From an uncultured Bacteroidia bacterium (GTDB lineage: Bacteria; Bacteroidota; Bacteroidia; NS11-12g; UBA9320), in NCBI GenBank assembly GCA_943789165.1, contig CALSTB010000005.1, positions 665,827 to 729,826 on the forward strand: 64,000 bases of DNA. The letters are read 5' to 3'. This document shows, one piece after another, positions 25,411-33,453 of this stretch; the stretch's first letter is position 1; each line of letters begins with the position of its first letter. Under the pieces are notes generated by a model, which ran no database searches, had not been told where the DNA came from, and worked only from the letters and a program-made list of their open reading frames with translations. The translations under genes were made by a program, and so were the position numbers.

Positions 25411-25797
25411 TTAAACAAAATAACTCCCTAGCACTACACAACCCACAACAGCGGCAGTAATGCTTAAAACCAATACGGCGCCAGCACTTATGTCTTTGAT
25501 AATCTTTCCTTTATCACTAATTTGAGGGTGAAGTAAGTCTAATGTTTTTTCAATTGCGGTATTTAGAAGTTCAGCAGAAATAACCACACCAATGCATATC
25601 AACAGCACCGACCAATGTATGAGGGTAATGTGAAGATAGAATCCAGCAATACAGACACATACAGCAACAACTGAATGAATCTTCAGATTGCGTTCATGTC
25701 TGAAAGCCCAGGTGATTCCATCGATAGCGTGTTTAAAGGTCTTGCGCATTGGTGTTTCAAAGGAAACAAAAATTGACGTTTTTACTTTTGATGACAT
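25411..25797 (-). CDS. Diacylglycerol/undecaprenol kinase family protein
   Basis: A 128-residue inner-membrane kinase with an N-terminal amphipathic region and three TM segments. The family motifs are R-H-E-R-N-L-K-I-H, the catalytic S-A-E-L-L-N-T-A-I-E and K-D-I-S-A-G-A-V-L. Length and motifs fit the DgkA/undecaprenol kinase family, which recycles lipid alcohols for cell-wall or lipid synthesis; which substrate is used cannot be told. The stop of the DUF1361 gene precedes its ATG by one base (TAAGATG), so it is the last gene of the large minus-strand run. Confidence 0.88.
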   Translation of the reverse strand: MSSKVKTSIFVSFETPMRKTFKHAIDGITWAFRHERNLKIHSVVAVCVCIAGFYLHITLIHWSVLLICIGVVISAELLNTAIEKTLDLLHPQISDKGKIIKDISAGAVLVLSITAAVVGCVVLGSYFV

Positions 25798-25798
25798 C

Positions 25799-26449
25799 TT
25801 ATTTTAGTTTAGGATTGATGTGTACGTCATGTGGTTGTTGAATTCGCTTGATTAAAATGTAAAACAAGGCACTAAATCCACCAAACAAAGCGCAAAACGA
25901 AAGCAAGTCGACAATTTGACTAGAAAATATGATCTGGTACATCTCAGATAAGAAGTGAAATGGATGGATGAAAACGTCCCAACTATTCCAACGCTCAATT
26001 CTGCCAACATAAATGCCACAGCCGATGATTGGAAAAATTAAAATATGGAATGCCGAAGAGAGTCTTTTAGAATACATATTGGCAATTACCCTAACCAACG
26101 CGTCAATCGTATAAATGGTCAGCATCAAGCCAGAGAATGCGTAGCTTAGAAACAAAACCATGTCGAACCAAAGGTTAATTCTAGAACCCATTCTAAAATG
26201 CACTAAGTCGGTAACCAGATATGAGGCATTTGGAAGGAATAGAACGGACAACCCTATGAGGGATATGCTTGCATATGATTTGTTGGTTTTGCTAGATAAC
26301 TGAGCAAAAAATAAAGGAAGCCAAGCCAAAAACAGGTTCCAGACTAAAAATAAATAGACCATTTCCCATTCGAGGAATATCCTAATCACAGAAAGGCTTA
26401 AACATATTATAATCAGAAGTTTAATTGGATGTATTGTCGGTTTGATCAT
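25799..26449 (-). CDS. DUF1361 family membrane protein
   Basis: A membrane protein of about 216 residues with six hydrophobic segments. The stretch F-L-P-N-A-S-Y-L-V-T-D-L-V-H-F and the following W-F-D-M-V-L-F-L-S-Y-A-F-S-G are typical of DUF1361. The start is uncertain: ATG 26449 gives the usual short N-terminus before TM1; ATG 26503 would overlap the upstream gene by 14 bases; TTG 26527 is also possible. It is coupled to the downstream lipid kinase gene (one-base gap) and belongs to the membrane-protein cluster. Function unknown. Confidence 0.8.
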   Translation of the reverse strand: MIKPTIHPIKLLIIICLSLSVIRIFLEWEMVYLFLVWNLFLAWLPLFFAQLSSKTNKSYASISLIGLSVLFLPNASYLVTDLVHFRMGSRINLWFDMVLFLSYAFSGLMLTIYTIDALVRVIANMYSKRLSSAFHILIFPIIGCGIYVGRIERWNSWDVFIHPFHFLSEMYQIIFSSQIVDLLSFCALFGGFSALFYILIKRIQQPHDVHINPKLK

Positions 26450-26489
26450 CTTAAAACAGTTGAGAATGTTGGATTTGTTTTGACGTGAT

Positions 26490-27185
26490 TCAGTGTGTCC
26501 CATAATACCTGAGTATTCCGGAAACAATTAAAGCAATACCAAATCCAAAAATGGCTATCGGGAAGTATTCAGGCACATATACATGACTAAACGACTTTTC
26601 CACGCTTAATAGGTCAGTCCATGTGAAGTTAGGAACCTTATTTATTGAGAATCGAACAAAGTCCACACAAAAACTGACAATACAAACGGCTGAACCTGAA
26701 ATCAACAATGCCCAATTCATTCGTCCGATTGGCCTATTTGTATGTGCGTTGATTTGATTAATAATGACCGCAAAGGCAATCATCATCAAAGACAGTAAAA
26801 CGGGGGCCCAGACTGGTCCAACCCACATGACTGGTAGGAGAAAGAGCACATCCCAAGTAGCGAGGGAGGACGGCCAGTCCAAAAAAACTTTAAGGAAGAC
26901 GTAATAAAATATGTCCCAAATGGCAAAGGCGTAAATGAACCATGCAAATCGGGTGTTTTTATTATGACCAGCCATCCAGCCTACAGCTACAAGCATAAAG
27001 ATCGTTGCCACTTCACGCCACAGCTCAACTGCGGCGAGATTATGACCAATAGGTTTAAGAGGGAAGTCAAAGCCATTTGGAAAGCTTAATTCACGCAGGT
27101 AAACCACTACTGCGCATTCTAATAAGCCCATTGCTACTGCAAATAGGCCGACATACCAATATTTTTTAATAAGTGTTGTTTTCAT
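26490..27185 (-). CDS. Conserved six-TM membrane protein of unknown function
   Basis: A 231-residue protein with about six TM segments. Distinctive conserved-looking stretches are M-G-L-L-E-C-A-V-V-V-Y-L-R-E-L (TM1), W-R-E-V-A-T-I-F-M-L-V-A-V-G-W, W-D-I-F-Y-Y-V-F-L-K and W-V-G-P-V-W-A-P. Charged residues inside TM1 (Glu, Arg) suggest more than a structural role. ATG 27185 is preferred over the TTG at 27215. It follows the upstream membrane gene after five bases. No named family is recognised. Confidence 0.7.
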   Translation of the reverse strand: MKTTLIKKYWYVGLFAVAMGLLECAVVVYLRELSFPNGFDFPLKPIGHNLAAVELWREVATIFMLVAVGWMAGHNKNTRFAWFIYAFAIWDIFYYVFLKVFLDWPSSLATWDVLFLLPVMWVGPVWAPVLLSLMMIAFAVIINQINAHTNRPIGRMNWALLISGSAVCIVSFCVDFVRFSINKVPNFTWTDLLSVEKSFSHVYVPEYFPIAIFGFGIALIVSGILRYYGTH

Positions 27186-27190
27186 TTTTT

Positions 27191-27604
27191 TTAAAACATT
27201 AAGTCCCAAGGACAATTAAAGATGAGTAAGTAATATGTGATGGGTTGAGTGTAATAGAACAAGTTGATGATGAAAAAATCGATAGGTTTTGTGGAAGTGT
27301 TAACCGACAGGATAGATTTTGCCAAAGCCACTATTCCTGAGCTTATCAGCGTTGCATATAAGACGTTGTTTTCGTTCTCATAGGTTATCTCAATGCTTGT
27401 GATGACGCCAATAATTCCCAAGCTTACTAATGTGGCTATGACTTTAAGCAAGTCAATATCCACACGCGTTAAAGCCATTTCCTTTCCGTGCATCCATAAA
27501 TGGACCATCCAAGTGGTGAATGAGTATAGCATAAATAAGAACGCCAACTGGATTACGTAAGTGAATATGAATATGATCATAATGGACATTTCTGAGATAA
27601 GCAT
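27191..27604 (-). CDS. Membrane protein of unknown function
   Basis: A 137-residue protein with four hydrophobic segments (near residues 8-30, 50-72, 82-98 and 112-130). The ATG at 27604 overlaps the stop of the upstream gene (TAATG), giving tight translational coupling. No motif of a known transporter or enzyme is visible. Resemblance in length and layout to the next gene suggests a related pair, but identity is low by eye. Confidence 0.65.
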   Translation of the reverse strand: MLISEMSIMIIFIFTYVIQLAFLFMLYSFTTWMVHLWMHGKEMALTRVDIDLLKVIATLVSLGIIGVITSIEITYENENNVLYATLISSGIVALAKSILSVNTSTKPIDFFIINLFYYTQPITYYLLIFNCPWDLMF

Positions 27605-28017
27605 TATGAATACCCGTACCAACCTAAGTCATCAAAAACGCCTGCAGTTACTGAGCTAAACATCCATGAAATAAAATACATTGGATGTATGCAGAAGTTG
27701 ATGAGGTGAAGTAAAAATTGTCCTTTAGATTTTACTCTCGAAAGGAACAACTGACTAAAATTGAAGTATGTGTTTAATGTAAAAAGTGTAAAACCAAGTC
27801 CTATTGACAAACTGATAATTAAAAGACTCCGATGTGGAATAGCCAACAGCAATGCGAATACTATGTTTATAGTTGTTAAAAAGGCCAATTGTCTTGTAGT
27901 CAAATTTCTGATTTGAGTTTTGCAAGACTTAACAAGCCATCGAACAAATGAGTACAAGGCCATTTGTACCGGCAATAAAACTACCAATGCCAACAGGTAA
28001 TAAGCTAAAACATTCAT
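27604..28017 (-). CDS. Membrane protein of unknown function
   Basis: A 137-residue protein with four hydrophobic segments, beginning M-N-V-L-A-Y-Y-L-L-A-L-V-V-L-L-P. ATG 28017 is chosen over TTG 28059, which lies inside the upstream gene. It starts about ten bases after the end of the DUF4173 gene and is coupled to the following gene through TAATG. No family recognised. Confidence 0.65.
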   Translation of the reverse strand: MNVLAYYLLALVVLLPVQMALYSFVRWLVKSCKTQIRNLTTRQLAFLTTINIVFALLLAIPHRSLLIISLSIGLGFTLFTLNTYFNFSQLFLSRVKSKGQFLLHLINFCIHPMYFISWMFSSVTAGVFDDLGWYGYS

Positions 28018-28027
28018 CCTAAGGCTT

Positions 28028-29425
28028 TTATTTAGGGTTTGACAACCTTTTTTTGGCAATTGACTTACCTAATACCCATTCTCGGTAGTCACGTATGTCG
28101 TAATTCGAAATACTCCACACACGACTGTCAACTCTGTCTTTTTGGGCATCCGTCATACGGTTCTGATGTGGTAGCAGCAAATAGGTATTCGATTTATCCA
28201 GTGACAACAAGTAATCGTAATCAACTATTTGTTCTTGACCATACGGATGGTTGATGTTATAAGCCGTAATTGTAGTACTCCAATTCATTAATGCACTGAC
28301 AATCAAAACGAAGTAGACATTAAACGCATTGGTTTTATACAAAAATCCAAGTGATCTATTCTGTAAGATGGTGATCGATGTCAAGACCAATCCGATGATA
28401 CACAGAGCCAGGTAGATGTAAATGACCATACGCTTTTCAGTCAAACCATATTGAGATATGTACACATAGTTGCGTTGTACGTTTTGTAGAATAAACAAGC
28501 CATTCAAAACGATGAAAATGAGGTTGGCAAGCCTAAAGGATTTCTTTTTGATTTCTCCCAAATAGTTATTGGTTAAAACGGTCAATATGGCCGCACAGAT
28601 GATACTAAAAATAGAAGCGTAAATACCTTGATGTAGGTACGTAGCATACGTAAAATCGGTGGGTGTTTGTCCGTTAACCTGGTACATAAGATCTGTTAGA
28701 ATAACAACGCTTAAGAGTACAACAAGAGACCAGACACCTATTAACCAAGAGTTTACAAATTTTAGATTACCCATATAGTCTGAGATCTTAGTCGATTTTT
28801 GACCAATGTTGTCGTAGACTTTATTGAACCTTTCTGGAGCAAAACAGTAGAGTAATACAGAAGCAGCAAATACACCTAGTATGGCCGTAAAAATGAATTG
28901 CGGTAGGTGGTCCCAGCGAATGGCATCGAGTAAATCCCTAAAAGCAGGAGACGATTCGTAATACAGGATACTAAAAAAGGTGAGAAGTGCAGCAGGTATT
29001 AACAAAGTAGTGACGATGCCTCGAAACTTGCCATTGTTGGCATTCAGTCGTTGAAAGAACCGGATGATAACACCAAACGGTGAAATGATAAAGTTTAGGA
29101 AACCGGCAATAGCGCCAAAGCCAGGATCGGCATTTGGAATAACAAGCGCAACTCCAAGATAGCCAAACGATAGTAAACACATCAGGATAGCGAGGGCATC
29201 GCTGTGTATGAATACCGCAAGGCCACTCAATGTCAAGCCTATGGCTGGTAAGATAAGTTTAGACCGTATTTCTGGTTTTGCGATAACCATCGAAATGACT
29301 GAAGCTAAACTGCAGTATATAAGCCAGTTGAGACCTGCTTGATGTGCTCGAAAGAATACAAGAACGAAGACAGTCACAATGAGACCGAATCCGATAAAGC
29401 GTTTTGAGATTTTAGAATTTTTCAT
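28028..29425 (-). CDS. DUF4173/DUF4153-like multi-TM membrane protein
   Basis: A 465-residue protein with about 10-11 TM segments. The central region Y-A-T-Y-L-H-Q-G-I-Y-A-S-I-F and the later Y-G-L-T-E-K-R-M-V-I-Y-I-Y-L resemble the diagnostic stretches of DUF4173. The C-terminal 90 residues (Y-D-Y-L-L-S-L-D, then a soluble Arg-rich tail) probably face the periplasm or cytosol. Function is unknown. It is the longest gene of the cluster and lies in its middle. Confidence 0.78.
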   Translation of the reverse strand: MKNSKISKRFIGFGLIVTVFVLVFFRAHQAGLNWLIYCSLASVISMVIAKPEIRSKLILPAIGLTLSGLAVFIHSDALAILMCLLSFGYLGVALVIPNADPGFGAIAGFLNFIISPFGVIIRFFQRLNANNGKFRGIVTTLLIPAALLTFFSILYYESSPAFRDLLDAIRWDHLPQFIFTAILGVFAASVLLYCFAPERFNKVYDNIGQKSTKISDYMGNLKFVNSWLIGVWSLVVLLSVVILTDLMYQVNGQTPTDFTYATYLHQGIYASIFSIICAAILTVLTNNYLGEIKKKSFRLANLIFIVLNGLFILQNVQRNYVYISQYGLTEKRMVIYIYLALCIIGLVLTSITILQNRSLGFLYKTNAFNVYFVLIVSALMNWSTTITAYNINHPYGQEQIVDYDYLLSLDKSNTYLLLPHQNRMTDAQKDRVDSRVWSISNYDIRDYREWVLGKSIAKKRLSNPK

Positions 29426-29443
29426 AATGATTGTATTTATTTA

Positions 29444-30157
29444 TCAGCTGATTAGAATGTTAAAAATGTGGGTGAAAAAGTTTTCGGTTTTATCCGTGAA
29501 GAGCATAAAGACTTCGTCTGGATTTCTGAAAAACGGACTAATGGCAAAACCCAAATTTGTGCCGATTAAGCCAAACATAAACAGCCAAAGGCTAAGTAAA
29601 ACCCGCGTCCGTTTTTGGACTTTTCTGGACATAGTTTCGAGTTTTTCGGATAGAATATATTTATGAAATAGGTAGACCCCATAGAAACCAGCAATGGACA
29701 TCATTCCGACATTCAAAAGCTTATACGATTGATAATCAGTGCCTACTAGTAAAAAGAATAAGGAAACAGGGGCAAAAGCAAATAAGATAATCGACATGAT
29801 GCTGATTGAAATTAAAGTGAATTGTCCCAATCCTGTAAAAGAGATATTAGCACCCAACAGAGCCAAAAAAATGTATAGGGTTGGGAAACAGATAACAGCC
29901 GTTGTAAAGAATAAAAGCGGTAGTTTAACCAGCGAAGCACTGCCTTGTAACAGACTGTGGGAGCACCCAATCATAAAGCCAAAAAGGGCCAGGCTAATCA
30001 CCGACAAGAACAGGAGCGGGATGAGAATTGATTTAGGAAGCTCACCCTTTAAAGCCTGTTTAATGACTTCTTGTTTGTTTTGAATGAGATAGTTGAAAAA
30101 GAATTCGATTTGCATAATTTCTTGTGGTTTAAATCGCCCAAGAACCTGTGGTTCCAT
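29444..30157 (-). CDS. Five/six-TM membrane protein, YIP1-like layout
   Basis: A 237-residue protein: a soluble N-terminal 45 residues, then five to six TM segments. The phrase G-C-S-H-S-L-L-Q-G-S-A-S-L-V-K-L-P-L-L-F, followed by C-F-P-T-L-Y-I-F-L-A-L-L-G, recalls a group of YIP1-like bacterial membrane proteins; the assignment is tentative. Start at ATG 30157 overlaps the upstream gene by 29 bases; ATG 30115 would remove the overlap and is also plausible. Confidence 0.65.
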   Translation of the reverse strand: MEPQVLGRFKPQEIMQIEFFFNYLIQNKQEVIKQALKGELPKSILIPLLFLSVISLALFGFMIGCSHSLLQGSASLVKLPLLFFTTAVICFPTLYIFLALLGANISFTGLGQFTLISISIMSIILFAFAPVSLFFLLVGTDYQSYKLLNVGMMSIAGFYGVYLFHKYILSEKLETMSRKVQKRTRVLLSLWLFMFGLIGTNLGFAISPFFRNPDEVFMLFTDKTENFFTHIFNILIS

Positions 30158-30506
30158 TGGCTATGATTAAAAGGTTTAAAGGGTAAAGACATAAAGTGAG
30201 TAGACACATGATTAACCATATCCAGGTTCTCATTTCGTCTCTATAAAACATGGCGAAACCCCACGTTAATGTGCTTGTAATCAGTATGAAGATTGAACAA
30301 CTGAGTATATATTCTACATGGAAATCTTTACTCGTAGTTGTCAAATAATATGCGAGAATGATTGTCAGAAAACTTGGAGACAAGACCACTGCTAGTATTT
30401 GACTTCGACCTGGTTTTCTTAAGTCGGCAAAGGCACGAGTAAAAACATATTCCCATAAGAACGGAAACAATAGAGCGCAGGCTAAAACGAGCACAATAAA
30501 AATCAT
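30129..30506 (-). CDS. Small membrane protein of unknown function
   Basis: A 125-residue protein with four hydrophobic segments (F-L-W-E-Y-V-F after TM1; W-I-W-L-I-M-C-L-L near the end). The ATG overlaps the upstream stop as ATGA. No family recognised; it belongs to the clustered set of small integral membrane proteins. Confidence 0.65.
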   Translation of the reverse strand: MIFIVLVLACALLFPFLWEYVFTRAFADLRKPGRSQILAVVLSPSFLTIILAYYLTTTSKDFHVEYILSCSIFILITSTLTWGFAMFYRDEMRTWIWLIMCLLTLCLYPLNLLIIANGTTGSWAI

Positions 30507-31000
30507 AATCCGATTCTAAGGTTATAGTATTCAAGCCGTTTAATATTCCGATAAATGACCAAGAGAATTCCCCCTGCAATCACTCCAAACGCACAATCCA
30601 AAGTCTGCCAGATCATTGGAATACCACGGATGTAGCCAAGTATGGCTGCAAGCGGCAGTATTAACGCACAAGCAATAAACCCGAACTGAACCAACCACTT
30701 GTTGCGTATTGGATCTTTGTATAAGCCATAGAATAATATGGCAAATAGGATGTGGGCAAAAACCATCCAATCTGTGCCGTACCAAATAAAAGGGTAGGAG
30801 TGATCAACGGCTTGAACGCCTTGGTTGACCTGAATTAACCATTCTTGTTGGTTGATTAATCGACCCATTTGTACGTCGTTGACAAGGAAGTCGACGCCTT
30901 GAGGAATCCAAAAGGCAGTGAGTCCTGCAATGAGAAGTCCAATTTGCAGGCAGACCGTAAGTATGCGTATTTGTTTGATATAAAGTACTTTGTATTTCAA
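30503..31000 (-). CDS. Membrane protein with a large N-terminal extracytoplasmic loop
   Basis: A 165-residue protein with four TM segments; a loop of about 50 residues between TM1 and TM2 carries many Gln/Asn/Val residues. Only a TTG at 31000 gives the first TM segment; the next Met is about 45 residues in. That start codon lies inside the operator-like inverted repeat at 30987-31003. This gene follows the winged-helix regulator gene by 20 bases and may have its own promoter. No family recognised. Confidence 0.65.
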   Translation of the reverse strand: MKYKVLYIKQIRILTVCLQIGLLIAGLTAFWIPQGVDFLVNDVQMGRLINQQEWLIQVNQGVQAVDHSYPFIWYGTDWMVFAHILFAILFYGLYKDPIRNKWLVQFGFIACALILPLAAILGYIRGIPMIWQTLDCAFGVIAGGILLVIYRNIKRLEYYNLRIGL

Positions 31001-31029
31001 AGTGAACGGTTAAAAAAATATTAAGTCAA
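30987..31029 (-). promoter_or_regulatory. Promoter/operator 2 of the regulator cluster (ACTTTG-N5-CAAAGT)
   Basis: The plus strand reads ACTTTGTATTTCAAAGT at 30987-31003, an inverted repeat with perfect 6-base arms. On the minus strand, TTG (31027-31029) is followed by 21 bases and TCACTTTG, so the first arm of the repeat overlaps the presumed -7 box. The same 17 bases occur in opposite orientation at 32041-32057 with the same 21-base spacing. Confidence 0.6.
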
Positions 31030-31311
31030 TCCATTTAGTAAATTTTCAAGTGCACCTAGGTGATCTTGAAATGCTTTTCTACCGTCTTGTGTCACACGGT
31101 AGGAGGTCTTAGGTCGTTTACCTACAAACTCTTTTCTAATTTCTATATAGTCTAATTTCTCCAAGGCTGTTATGTGGCTTGAAAGGTTACCATCGGTTAC
31201 GTCTAGCAGGTCTTTGAGTGAGTTAAAATCCATCCAGTCGTTGACCATGAGCACACTCATGACGCCCAATCGTACCCTAGATTCAAAAGCCTTATTTATG
31301 TTGTTAATCAA
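31021..31311 (-). CDS. Winged-helix transcriptional regulator (HTH_34 type)
   Basis: A 96-residue single-domain DNA-binding protein: helix pair F-N-S-L-K-D-L-L-D-V-T-D-G-N-L-S-S-H-I-T-A-L-E-as recognition helices, wing Y-I-E-I-R-K-E-F-x-G-K-R-P-K-T-S-Y, then R-V-T-Q-D-G-R-K-A-F. This is the small ArsR/MarR-like HTH_34 group common in Bacteroidota. The only useful start is TTG at 31311. It sits between the two operator copies (30987-31003, 32041-32057) and is the obvious candidate to bind them. No ligand domain is present. Confidence 0.87.
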   Translation of the reverse strand: MINNINKAFESRVRLGVMSVLMVNDWMDFNSLKDLLDVTDGNLSSHITALEKLDYIEIRKEFVGKRPKTSYRVTQDGRKAFQDHLGALENLLNGLT

Positions 31312-31391
31312 TTTTGAGTATCAAGTGTTAAGTGATGTTCTATTTGTCACATCAATAAAATGACGCTTCCTATATCGTTCATTGTACATCG

Positions 31392-32033
31392 TTATTTTGC
31401 TCTCTCGTATTTCCACCACATGGCTGTTCCATACACGATATGCATAACACCAAAACCAAGTGCCCAATAAAACAATCCATTTCCAAGGTCAATGGCAGCA
31501 ATCAGGCCAATAATTATTTCGACAATACCTAAATGCCTAATCGTATCTAGTGTGTATTTACTTCCGTTAACAAGGCTAAGTCCGTAAAAGATCAACGTCG
31601 CAGGAGCCACCATGCCAATATATCCTTGGTACAACAATATCGTACAAAATGCGCCCCCGGCAGCCAATGGAATTGCCAAGTTAATAAGCATACGCAATGC
31701 CGATTTATCCAGCATATTCTGATTGTTTTTCTTTGCGCGCTTCATGGTCAATAAGAATCCTGTCGCAATGGATAAGGCGGCAACCGCTATACCTAACAAG
31801 ATAAATACCTTAAACTCTGTCCAACTCGTGGCTACGTACCTAGTTGAATACCCTTCGATAAATTCTATGTACGATTCCGAGTTCTTTATATAGAGTCTTG
31901 CGATGTACGCACCAACGAGCGCATACGTCCCGGCCATGATACCACTTAAGCCACTCAACGAGATAAATCGCGACGAGCGTTCCATAAGCGAACGTATTTC
32001 AGCTAGGTGTTCAATGTGTGATTTGTCTTCCAT
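31392..32033 (-). CDS. Five/six-TM membrane protein linked to HTH_34 regulators
   Basis: A 213-residue protein: an amphipathic N-terminal helix (E-I-R-S-L-M-E-R-S-S-R-F-I-S-L-S-G-L-S-G), then TM segments near 25-45, 75-95, 112-130, 137-155 and 165-200. The N-terminal signature is one I associate with Bacteroidota proteins encoded beside HTH_34 regulators. It is the first gene of the cluster; operator 1 lies seven bases before its ATG. The function is unknown; a sensor or anti-regulator role is only a guess. Confidence 0.75.
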   Translation of the reverse strand: MEDKSHIEHLAEIRSLMERSSRFISLSGLSGIMAGTYALVGAYIARLYIKNSESYIEFIEGYSTRYVATSWTEFKVFILLGIAVAALSIATGFLLTMKRAKKNNQNMLDKSALRMLINLAIPLAAGGAFCTILLYQGYIGMVAPATLIFYGLSLVNGSKYTLDTIRHLGIVEIIIGLIAAIDLGNGLFYWALGFGVMHIVYGTAMWWKYERAK

Positions 32034-32040
32034 TCAAATA

Positions 32041-32084
32041 ACTTTGAAATACAAAGTAAACATATTTATTTTGAATAAAACAAA
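32041..32084 (-). promoter_or_regulatory. Promoter/operator 1 of the regulator cluster (ACTTTG-N5-CAAAGT)
   Basis: The plus strand reads ACTTTGAAATACAAAGT at 32041-32057, the exact reverse complement of the element at 30987-31003. On the minus strand, TTTG (32081-32084) is followed by 21 bases and TTACTTTG, whose last six bases are the first arm of the repeat. The element ends seven bases before the ATG at 32033. Confidence 0.65.
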
Positions 32085-32135
32085 TGAGTTTCTGTTGGAT
32101 ATCCACATTCTATCGACGAATGCAATAGGAGTGGG

Positions 32136-32813
32136 TTAATTCAAATCAAAAGAAAGTCCGAGTTGTACGGAGCTCGTTAAATGAATCAAAGATTCGCCTT
32201 CAAAAAAGTTATTACAATTCACATCAGTACAATCATTTTGATGCGTGTACAAAAAGCCACCCTCAAGATACAAGAGCATTTTAACCCCAGATTCCTGTTT
32301 GAACAGTGGTATCTCATACAAGTGTTTTGCAGTAACTGTGAGTGCCTTACCCGTTTCTAGGCGACCAACAGGAAATAACGCATCGTCAATAAATCTTTGT
32401 CGTGAAAACACGATCGCGTTAAATCCAAAACCAGTCAAATGGCGGTTGTCTTTACCATTTCGCCATAAAGCGTGAATGCCTACTTCTGTTTTTTTGTACT
32501 GATAATAATATCCACTATGGACAATTGAATCATATCCATCTACACAGCTTCTTTGCCAGCCAAATTGTTCGAACGAATCACAATAAGTGCAGTCCTGTCT
32601 GCCGTGTAGCTTCTTAGGCGCCATTAGTCCCACACCAAACGATACACTGAATCGATCGGAGATGTCAGTAACAAACGAGACATTTGAATTGCTGTGAAGG
32701 TAGAACCCAGTTTGAAATATACTTACCCCGCCGCTAGTTATGTTCACCCGCGTTTGACCTACGGAAGATTGGACGATAAATAGGCAAATTATAAAGGAAA
32801 GAATGGACCTCAT
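32136..32813 (-). CDS. Exported protein of unknown function, probable small beta-barrel or beta-rich
   Basis: A 225-residue protein starting at ATG 32813 with signal peptide R-S-I-L-S-F then a hydrophobic core, cleaved near S-V-G-Q. The mature part alternates beta-type segments with aromatic ends (G-F-Y-L-H-S, S-V-S-F-G-V-G-L, L-Y-L-E-G-G-F-L-Y) and ends in L-G-L-S-F-D-L-N, resembling outer-membrane beta-barrels. A cluster of six cysteines lies around residues 85-100 and 200. A full promoter match lies upstream at 32832-32862. No family is recognised. Confidence 0.7.
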   Translation of the reverse strand: MRSILSFIICLFIVQSSVGQTRVNITSGGVSIFQTGFYLHSNSNVSFVTDISDRFSVSFGVGLMAPKKLHGRQDCTYCDSFEQFGWQRSCVDGYDSIVHSGYYYQYKKTEVGIHALWRNGKDNRHLTGFGFNAIVFSRQRFIDDALFPVGRLETGKALTVTAKHLYEIPLFKQESGVKMLLYLEGGFLYTHQNDCTDVNCNNFFEGESLIHLTSSVQLGLSFDLN

Positions 32814-32831
32814 TGTGATTTGTTTGGAAGC

Positions 32832-32862
32832 CAAATTTAGGCAAACCAACAGGTATCCACAA
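32832..32862 (-). promoter_or_regulatory. Promoter TTG-N20-TAAATTTG
   Basis: On the minus strand, TTG (32860-32862), then 20 bases, then TAAATTTG (32832-32839): a full Bacteroidota promoter match. It is 18 bases before the ATG of the exported protein at 32813. Confidence 0.6.
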
Positions 32863-32905
32863 TCAGACAAAAGAGATTACACGGGTTAATTGCTAATTTC
32901 GAATC

Positions 32906-33451
32906 ATGAATTTGACAATTGGCGGATTGGTGACCATTTTAATTGCAGGATTACTCATTCGATTTGCGACCAAGTTTTTATTGAAACTATTTGGTTGGTT
33001 ATTACTCATTGGTCTAGGCGTATATGTGATGTATCACTATGGCATTGGTCCATTTAAACAAAACCCAGTCTCAATTCAAACTTGGGAAGAGAAGTATTGT
33101 GGACCGTCAAACGACAAGGTCACCTGCGATTGTATTGTCATGCCAATTAAACAAGATTTGGAAAAGCGATTTGGTCCAAATGAGTTACGTGAAATAGAAC
33201 AAGACCGAGCCCAGCTGTTATACGTCGTACAAAGAAGTTTTGCGGCAGTGAAGCCTGAAATACAACAATGTTTAGGAGAAGCGAATGCCGAACAAGCTCT
33301 AGAAGATTTTCGGAATGATATGATTCCAATCAACAATGACGTGTTAGAAGAAATAAAGCGATTAGCAGAAGGAATTAAGGAAGGTGCTAAAAGTCAGCTC
33401 GACGATTTTATGTCGAAAAAGGACTCATTAGATAAAAAATATGAAGAGTAA
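32906..33451 (+). CDS. Membrane-anchored protein of unknown function
   Basis: A 181-residue protein with one or two N-terminal hydrophobic segments (about residues 5-45) and a soluble, mostly helical C-terminal part. That part has three cysteines in C-G-P-S-N-D-K-V-T-C-D-C and a long charged helix (about 130-178, E-E-I-K-R-L-A-E-G-I-K-E). It is transcribed divergently from the exported protein gene and converges on the START-like gene, whose stop lies two bases away. No family recognised. Confidence 0.7.
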   Translation: MNLTIGGLVTILIAGLLIRFATKFLLKLFGWLLLIGLGVYVMYHYGIGPFKQNPVSIQTWEEKYCGPSNDKVTCDCIVMPIKQDLEKRFGPNELREIEQDRAQLLYVVQRSFAAVKPEIQQCLGEANAEQALEDFRNDMIPINNDVLEEIKRLAEGIKEGAKSQLDDFMSKKDSLDKKYEE

Positions 33452-33453
33452 GA

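Noticed and set aside
25250-25441. 63-codon minus-strand open frame overlapping the repeat island
   Set aside because: Most of its sequence is the GCCAATA repeat read in frame, giving a low-complexity peptide, and it overlaps the lipid kinase gene.
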